Shown here: positions 13,900 through 18,376 of the stretch, piece after piece | Layout: every line of letters starts with the position of its first letter | Numbering within the stretch: position 1 is the first letter of the stretch | Source of the DNA: an uncultured Bacteroides sp. | GTDB taxonomy: Bacteria; Bacteroidota; Bacteroidia; Bacteroidales; Bacteroidaceae | DNA length: 18,376 nucleotides | Assembly: GCA_900556845.1 (NCBI GenBank) | Contig: USQO01000038.1 | Span: forward strand, 1-18,376 | Reading direction: 5' to 3' | Position numbers and translations under genes: made by a program | Notes under the pieces: model-generated | What the model was told of the DNA's origin: nothing | What the model saw: the letters and a program-made list of their open reading frames with translations, nothing else | Databases searched by the model: none

Positions 13900-15007
13900 T
13901 TATTTTCGTATCAGTGATAACAACTTCTCTGTATTTTCACCAAACAACGGCTCTCCATTTGCCATTTGTGGCAGCCATGACCCTCCGCCCCTTGTATTGA
14001 TTTCCAGTAATTCAACCTCATTGTTATTGTTCAACGTAACATCCCATGAAATAGTTCCTAATTGCGGCGTGATTGCGTGCATTTTCTTACAAGCATCTAC
14101 CAATAGCGGCACTCTTTCAATTTTACAATCCGCAAATACTGCGTTAGTATCAGGATGACTTGTAAAATGTTCTCCGCTCTCCGTGTACGCACACTCTGCT
14201 AATTGTCCATTTGGTGATACGCCTACAAACATTCCTCCTGCATGAGCATTGTCAAGTCTTTTTCCATTTCGGCCAATACGTAGAACAGCCGGACACGCAT
14301 AAATTTTTTCATCTAATATGTATGTCATGATTCGGAATGTATTGATTGCATATGGATAGATTGATTTGAGAGATTCGGCAGGTTTTACACATTCTTGAAT
14401 TGCAATATCCATCTTGCCATACTGCCGGAGTACTTCTTCCAATGTTTCGCCTTCAAAAACATCTACACCATTTTTCAATCTAACGAAACGTACTCCTCGT
14501 CCCGATCCACTTTCCACCGTTGGCTTTATAACAACTTCACCAATATCATGCAATCCTTTCATAAATTCATCTTCTGAAATGGCTATATAGTTTTCATCTC
14601 TGAACAATCCATTACAGCGCGAATAAAATATGCGAGGTGTTCTTACCCCCCCCCACTGTATACAGATGCAGTAGATTTTTATCTTCTAGCGCATCATTGT
14701 AAGGGTTCTTATCGAACAGTGGCTCCAACTTGCTCGAAAACAAATATTCCGGGAAGTATCTTACATTAAACTTGCCTGTATAAGATTGATACAGCTTATG
14801 CCATGCTGAAGATATTTCTTTTCCATAGTTCTTTTTCCAATATTGCTTAAATTCGTTTTCTTGCTCTGCCGTCCAATGAACCGTTGAAATCAGCCTTTGA
14901 CGGTTTTCATTTTTTATCTTCCTAACTTCCCCATAATACTGTCCCATAGAATAGCTCTTTTCTATAATATCATTACAGCTATTCCTTACAGCTTTTAACA
15001 GGCCCAT
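13900..15007 (-). CDS. Sugar-transfer-associated ATP-grasp protein, frameshifted at a G9 tract (phase OFF)
   Basis: Two frames form one gene. The 5' frame (15007 to 14612, 131 residues, MGLLKAVRNSCND...) ends ...LYTVGGGKNTSHILFAL. The 3' frame (to 13900) holds the ATP-grasp core: EVVIKPTVESGSGRGVRFV with the ATP-binding Lys and glycine loop, INTFRIMTY, and ISWDVTLNNNNEVELLEINT with the metal-binding Glu/Asn. With 8 or 11 G instead of 9 the two join as VGGVRTPRIFYSRCNGLF, then RDENYIAI, giving about 368 residues, the usual family size; the bridging residues look like real coding sequence. ATP-grasp enzymes of this group are thought to ligate a carboxylate to an amine or similar during surface-glycan decoration. 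GAGGAGG precedes the ATG, which overlaps the upstream GT stop (TAATG). Confidence 0.85.
14646..14654 (-). repeat. Poly-G tract of 9 in the ATP-grasp gene
   Basis: Nine C on the plus strand (G9 coding), about 118 codons into the gene. The continuous frame requires 8 or 11 G, so the present length is OFF, with a stop at 14614-14612. Confidence 0.85.
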
Positions 15008-16173
15008 TATATTACCTCCTCGTAGACAGCCATTAAATTTTTTGCAGCATTTTCTATTGAGAAATTTTCTCTTACATAAGTCGCAGCTCTCTTCGTTTTA
15101 TCTTCCAACTCTTTTGTTCCAAACTGGTTAATATACTCCAAAATACACGCTGCTAGTTCTTCGCTATTTCCTGTCTCATATATGAGTATATTTTTTCCGT
15201 TTTCTGTGAGTTCCCCCGAAATTGATGTATTAGAGCAAACTAGCGGAACTCCACATACCATTGCCTCCGTTGCTGCCAATCCGAATGATTCTCTTTTAGA
15301 ACAGACCACCGATAAATCGCATTCAGCCCAAAATCGATTCATGTCACTTTGCATTCCAACAAATTCAACAAAATCTTTCAATTCATTTTTGGCAATAAGG
15401 TCTTTTAATCCATCTTTATAAGACCGATCATAGCTACCCGTTCCCCATCTACCAGCAATTTTTAGAATAGCTTGATGACCCGCTTGATGAACCTTTTTAA
15501 GTGCCAGAATTGCATCTTTATGGTTTTTTATCGGTGCTGTTCCCGCAAGGCCAATGATGATATTACTTTCTGAAGGCCGACCGCTTCTTCTCGTTTCAAA
15601 AGCAGTCATATCTATACCATCATAGACCACCTTCAATTTTGATTTATCACGGATATTATTTTGATACGCTTGTTCAAGATAGTTCGACACACAAACCACT
15701 TTGTCAGCACGGTTAATTTTTTTCCAAACCTGTTCTGTATCAAAAAAAACAGGAGTTTCCCCATATAAATCAACGAATTCTCTCAAATGCCATACTACCG
15801 GGATTCCCAATGCTTTTGCAGCACTCACACCTGTACCATTGTATATGCAATTAAGATGATATACTTTAGCTTTCTGCTTTTTTAGCAAAAAATAGGTTTT
15901 ACATTCTGCAATCAGATTGATAAAACATTTCACTTTCCATGCAACAAAGTTTTTTGCGCCCTTCGTTTTCTGTTCCGGCACACACCAATCATATGACTTA
16001 ATTACTGAATATGGAATTTTCCTATTCCTTAAAACATCTTCAAGTTGTCCATGTCCTTTTAGAATAAAATATGGTTCAACCCCTTCCTTTTTCAACAAAG
16101 GAAGGACATTTAGCAAAGTTATGATTGCCCCACCTGTATATGAGGTGGCTGTCGATAAAATAACAACCTTCAT
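15007..16173 (-). CDS. GT4-family glycosyltransferase
   Basis: A 388-residue GT-B fold glycosyltransferase, family 4 type. The N-terminal domain opens with MKVVILSTATSYTGGA, an acceptor-side glycine-rich loop. The C-terminal donor domain has GLAGTAPIKNHKDAI (208-222), the nucleotide/phosphate-binding segment, and the ExxxxxxxE motif E295...E303 in KRESFGLAATEAM. It is a retaining enzyme that would transfer a hexose or similar sugar from a nucleotide donor onto the lipid-linked repeat unit at the cytoplasmic face. Shine-Dalgarno AGAGGAG, 5 bases before the ATG. Its stop overlaps the start of the ATP-grasp gene (TAATG). Donor and acceptor are unknown. An A8 run (plus strand, 15742-15749) lies in frame. 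Confidence 0.92.
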   Translation of the reverse strand: MKVVILSTATSYTGGAIITLLNVLPLLKKEGVEPYFILKGHGQLEDVLRNRKIPYSVIKSYDWCVPEQKTKGAKNFVAWKVKCFINLIAECKTYFLLKKQKAKVYHLNCIYNGTGVSAAKALGIPVVWHLREFVDLYGETPVFFDTEQVWKKINRADKVVCVSNYLEQAYQNNIRDKSKLKVVYDGIDMTAFETRRSGRPSESNIIIGLAGTAPIKNHKDAILALKKVHQAGHQAILKIAGRWGTGSYDRSYKDGLKDLIAKNELKDFVEFVGMQSDMNRFWAECDLSVVCSKRESFGLAATEAMVCGVPLVCSNTSISGELTENGKNILIYETGNSEELAACILEYINQFGTKELEDKTKRAATYVRENFSIENAAKNLMAVYEEVI

Positions 16174-16184
16174 TATGCTCCTCT

Positions 16185-17087
16185 TTACTTATCAATTGGA
16201 AGTCTCAACAGCTTTCCCAACTCATAATCAGTTTTCATCGGATTAAATTGAATGAAGCCCGACCCCGGATATAATGTCAATTCGCCGCAATAAATCTTGT
16301 CATAAATACTGTACATATCCACTCGTAAAAAAGTCATATCCTTTGAGAGCACTTTTGCAATTTCGAGCATTTCATCCAATCTTTGCGGCTTCGGAATATC
16401 GGCATCTCTATTATTGGGGGAACTATCGCAGAACTCCAAAAAATTCCAATCCAAATCATAGGCGTTTAGCATATGTTTAACAGACCTATTGTAATCAACC
16501 TCGACATATACTGGTTTACCATTGAAGCAGAAAATCTTATAATCCTTTAAATCCCATCCCGTCTCGTCAACCATAAATTGTTCTGCGATAACTCTCGGTT
16601 TAATATCTTTATATGCAGGTTCTCTTGTATTTAAATAATAATTTCTTTTATAACAGTGCTTTAACTTTTTGATTGCAGTTTCCTTATCAAAGTTGCTTTT
16701 ATCTTTGCAAATCACAACACCACCTGAATCATGTGTACATTTCAGAACAAATTGATCTGGCAGAGAATTAAAATCAATGTCATCCACCTCATTCCATACT
16801 CCTAATAATGGCACAAGGTACTTTTCTCCCACTTTCTGCGCAATGTATTCGCGCACCGCATATTTATCGGCAAACTTTGTATAAATCGGCTTAAAATCGT
16901 TAATCTTTAGCCATTGAAGTTTATCATTTAACGCTTGTGGATGATCCAAGTCCAATTCTCGCCCCATACGATACTTAAACAACTTTTTTAAATATTTTTC
17001 ATCTGCTTCTTTGCTGCCTTGTAATATCCTTCCCTCTAAATAAATCATATACTGTTTAGGATCTTCCAAAATATTCTTCCAACTCAT
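16185..17087 (-). CDS. TupA-like ATP-grasp protein
   Basis: A 300-residue protein of the TupA-like ATP-grasp family. Visible: KLQWLK and YTKFADKYAVREYI in the N-terminal part, LPDQFVLKCTHDSGGVVIC (ATP-binding Lys and Gly loop), VIAEQFM, WDLKDYKIFCFNGKP, FLRVDMY and a final GSGFIQFNP. TupA takes part in teichuronopeptide synthesis in an alkaliphilic Bacillus, and related proteins in capsule loci are thought to attach amino-acid-like groups. Some databases call them glycosyltransferases, but I see an ATP-grasp fold. Start chosen at ATG 17087 (MSWKNILEDP) because GAGGAG lies 5 bases upstream. A longer frame to 17135 would overlap the preceding gene and has no such site. Confidence 0.85.
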   Translation of the reverse strand: MSWKNILEDPKQYMIYLEGRILQGSKEADEKYLKKLFKYRMGRELDLDHPQALNDKLQWLKINDFKPIYTKFADKYAVREYIAQKVGEKYLVPLLGVWNEVDDIDFNSLPDQFVLKCTHDSGGVVICKDKSNFDKETAIKKLKHCYKRNYYLNTREPAYKDIKPRVIAEQFMVDETGWDLKDYKIFCFNGKPVYVEVDYNRSVKHMLNAYDLDWNFLEFCDSSPNNRDADIPKPQRLDEMLEIAKVLSKDMTFLRVDMYSIYDKIYCGELTLYPGSGFIQFNPMKTDYELGKLLRLPIDK

Positions 17088-17112
17088 AATAGCTCCTCTA
17101 ATCTTATAAATC

Positions 17113-18264
17113 TTACTTTTCCACAAACTCAACAATACGTCTAGCCGCTTCTTTAATTACCGTTTCTTTCATTGTGAAAGCAATTCGAATATAATCATCA
17201 AAATCATCACCATATGCAATTCCAGGAACAACTGCAACATGCTTTTCTCTCAAAAGTTGCATTGCAAATTCTGTGCTTCCTATTTTCATTTCTCCAATAT
17301 TCACAAACATATAAAATGTTCCCTTTGGAATCATAAATGATACTCTATTTGATTTCTGCAACTCTTTTACTAAAACATTTCGCCTTTTTCTAAATTCGTC
17401 AACATAATCCGTCATGTCCGGATTTTCATTAAATGCTCTGATTGCTGCATATTGGGAAGGTAATGGTGTACAAGCAGCTACATTTTCTTGTAGTTTAATA
17501 ATTGCAGCAATCCAGTCTTTCGGTCCCACCGCAAATCCAACGCGCCAACCCGTCATAGAGAATTTCTTTGAACAACTGTCTACATATAAGATATTTTCAT
17601 ATACAGGTTTAACACTTAATGCGCTGAAGTGCTTGCTCTCGTTATATACCAGTGTACTATATACTTCATCAGATACTAACAAAATATTTCGTTTTCTTGC
17701 AAACTCTACAATTTCAGTGACCGTTTTTTCAGAGTATACCGTTCCTGTTGGATTTGTTGGCGTATTTATAATAATTACTTTTGTCTTATCAGTTACCGCT
17801 TTCTCTATATCTTCAATCTTCGGTGAAAAGTCATTTTCTTCCCATGTCCGAACGATAACCGGAATACCACCACACATTTCGATCATCTGATAGTAGTTAA
17901 TGTAATATGGTGCAAAAATGATCACTTCATCTCCGGGATCAATAGAACTGAGCAACGCCAAATATAGTGCTTCCATTCCTCCTACTGTAACTGCTATTTG
18001 TGTCTGGTAGTCGAACTTTCTTCCATATGTATAATTCAAGTACTTGGAATAAGTTTTTCTTAACTCAACTAACCCTGCATTTGCTGAATATCGCGTTTTT
18101 CCTTCCATAATAGCATCACAGCCAGCCTGTCGAATACACTCAGGCGGAATAATATCCGGATCTCCCAACGTAAGATTTATAACATCATCATACTGTGCTG
18201 CCAGATTAAACAACTGTCGCCCCTTTGACGGCTTGATTCCGTTTGCAAGCTTTGATATTTTCAT
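17113..18264 (-). CDS. PLP-dependent aminotransferase, class I/II (fold type I)
   Basis: A 383-residue aminotransferase of the aspartate/aromatic family. It has LGDPD (33-37), GGMEALYLA (95-103) at the cofactor phosphate site, NTPTNPTG (167-174, N171), SDEVY (198-202, D199), and SCSKKFSMTGWRVGF with the Schiff-base lysine K233. Length is normal. These enzymes move an amino group between an amino acid and a 2-oxo acid; they are not the usual DegT-type sugar aminotransferases. In this operon it more likely makes an amino acid or amine used by the ATP-grasp ligases than a sugar amine, but this is inference. Shine-Dalgarno GAGGT sits about 10 bases before the ATG, in the end of the preceding gene. 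Confidence 0.9.
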   Translation of the reverse strand: MKISKLANGIKPSKGRQLFNLAAQYDDVINLTLGDPDIIPPECIRQAGCDAIMEGKTRYSANAGLVELRKTYSKYLNYTYGRKFDYQTQIAVTVGGMEALYLALLSSIDPGDEVIIFAPYYINYYQMIEMCGGIPVIVRTWEENDFSPKIEDIEKAVTDKTKVIIINTPTNPTGTVYSEKTVTEIVEFARKRNILLVSDEVYSTLVYNESKHFSALSVKPVYENILYVDSCSKKFSMTGWRVGFAVGPKDWIAAIIKLQENVAACTPLPSQYAAIRAFNENPDMTDYVDEFRKRRNVLVKELQKSNRVSFMIPKGTFYMFVNIGEMKIGSTEFAMQLLREKHVAVVPGIAYGDDFDDYIRIAFTMKETVIKEAARRIVEFVEK

Positions 18265-18272
18265 TTTAATCT

Positions 18273-18376
18273 TTACCTCTTGACCATTTTCAGATACAAA
18301 TTCTGATAACGTTTGCTCATCCCCTCTGCCGTGAAATTTTCCATAACAGCGGTATAACTTCTTTCGCCCATTTCAA
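18273..18376 (-). CDS. C-terminal end of a glycosyltransferase (starts outside the window)
   Basis: The reverse strand from 18376 is open for 33 codons and ends at TAA 18275-18273: EMGERSYTAVMENFTAEGMS, then KRYQNLYLKMVKR. The pattern (MGERSY..V.ENFT.E.M...Y..LY) is the usual C-terminal helix of GT4 glycosyltransferases. The aminotransferase ATG starts only 8 bases after this stop, so it belongs to the same operon. Its function beyond the family cannot be judged from this piece. Confidence 0.7.
   Translation of the reverse strand, partial: EMGERSYTAVMENFTAEGMSKRYQNLYLKMVKR

Noticed and set aside
13900..14607. TTG at 14607 as a genuine start giving a separate short ATP-grasp protein
   Set aside because: No Shine-Dalgarno, and the in-frame upstream sequence VRTPRIFYSRCNG fits the family, so the start is an artefact of the G9 frameshift.
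6006..14654. Poly-G runs as pure sequencing error
   Set aside because: A length miscount of one G is possible and could explain the OFF states, but the tracts themselves exist in three separate genes, one of them in frame, and all on the coding strand; the mutability argument survives a one-base error.
15742..15749. A8 run (T8 in the coding strand) inside the GT4 gene as a fourth phase-variable tract
   Set aside because: The gene is in frame, the region is AT-rich, and runs of seven to eight A/T are common here by chance; not comparable with G9-G10.
1..18376. CRISPR arrays, tRNA or rRNA genes, invertible promoter with long inverted repeats
   Set aside because: I scanned for regular repeats, clover-leaf-like segments and long inverted repeats and saw none beyond the abiE operators; the promoter of the polysaccharide operon is outside the window.

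Overview
The window looks like the 3' part of a capsule/exopolysaccharide operon plus housekeeping flanks from a gut-type Firmicute, most likely a member of the Oscillospiraceae/Ruminococcaceae (the Faecalibacterium/Gemmiger group is my best guess). The reasons are the Pgk and UDP-glucose dehydrogenase sequence style, strong GGAGG-type ribosome binding sites, a GC-rich backbone (pgk, ugd) with a clearly more AT-rich polysaccharide block, and a Clostridia-type MobC/relaxase remnant. The organism call is inference. Nearly everything is on the minus strand, so transcription runs from high to low coordinates.

Layout in transcription order: the end of a glycosyltransferase (18376-18273), a PLP aminotransferase, a TupA-like ATP-grasp protein, a GT4 glycosyltransferase, a sugar-transfer-associated ATP-grasp protein, a Wzy-type polymerase, a polysaccharide pyruvyl transferase-family protein, a Wzx flippase, a MenD-like thiamine-diphosphate enzyme, a classical SDR, an extended SDR, an acyltransferase-3 membrane protein, and GlmM (3834-5219). 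The genes are packed with gaps of 0-60 bases and good Shine-Dalgarno sites, so they read as one Wzx/Wzy-dependent polysaccharide operon whose promoter lies outside the window. Between GlmM and a beheaded ugd sits about 2.1 kb of mobile-element debris: a MobC gene without its N-terminal part, the first ~67 codons of a relaxase, and an intact-looking AbiEi/AbiEii toxin-antitoxin pair with its own promoter and paired palindromic operators. After ugd come a terminator-like hairpin and pgk with a consensus-spaced promoter.

The most notable signal is three long poly-G tracts (10, 9 and 9 G, all on the coding strand) inside three different genes of the polysaccharide operon: the acyltransferase, the classical SDR and the sugar-transfer ATP-grasp gene. 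In the sequence as given, the acyltransferase and ATP-grasp tracts put their genes out of frame (OFF), while the SDR tract is in frame (ON). A change of one G in either broken gene restores one continuous protein of normal family length with matching sequence on both sides. This is what a set of simple-sequence contingency loci looks like: a slipped-strand, combinatorial switch of surface glycan modification. Artefactual homopolymer miscounts are the main alternative and can be tested on reads.

Secondary points are a MenD-like/SDR/extended-SDR cassette with no menaquinone context, two ATP-grasp ligases that suggest amino-acid or similar amide decoration of the glycan, a 25-base direct repeat in the MenD-like gene read in two different frames, and decapitation of UDP-glucose dehydrogenase exactly at its Rossmann GxGYVG motif by the element insertion.
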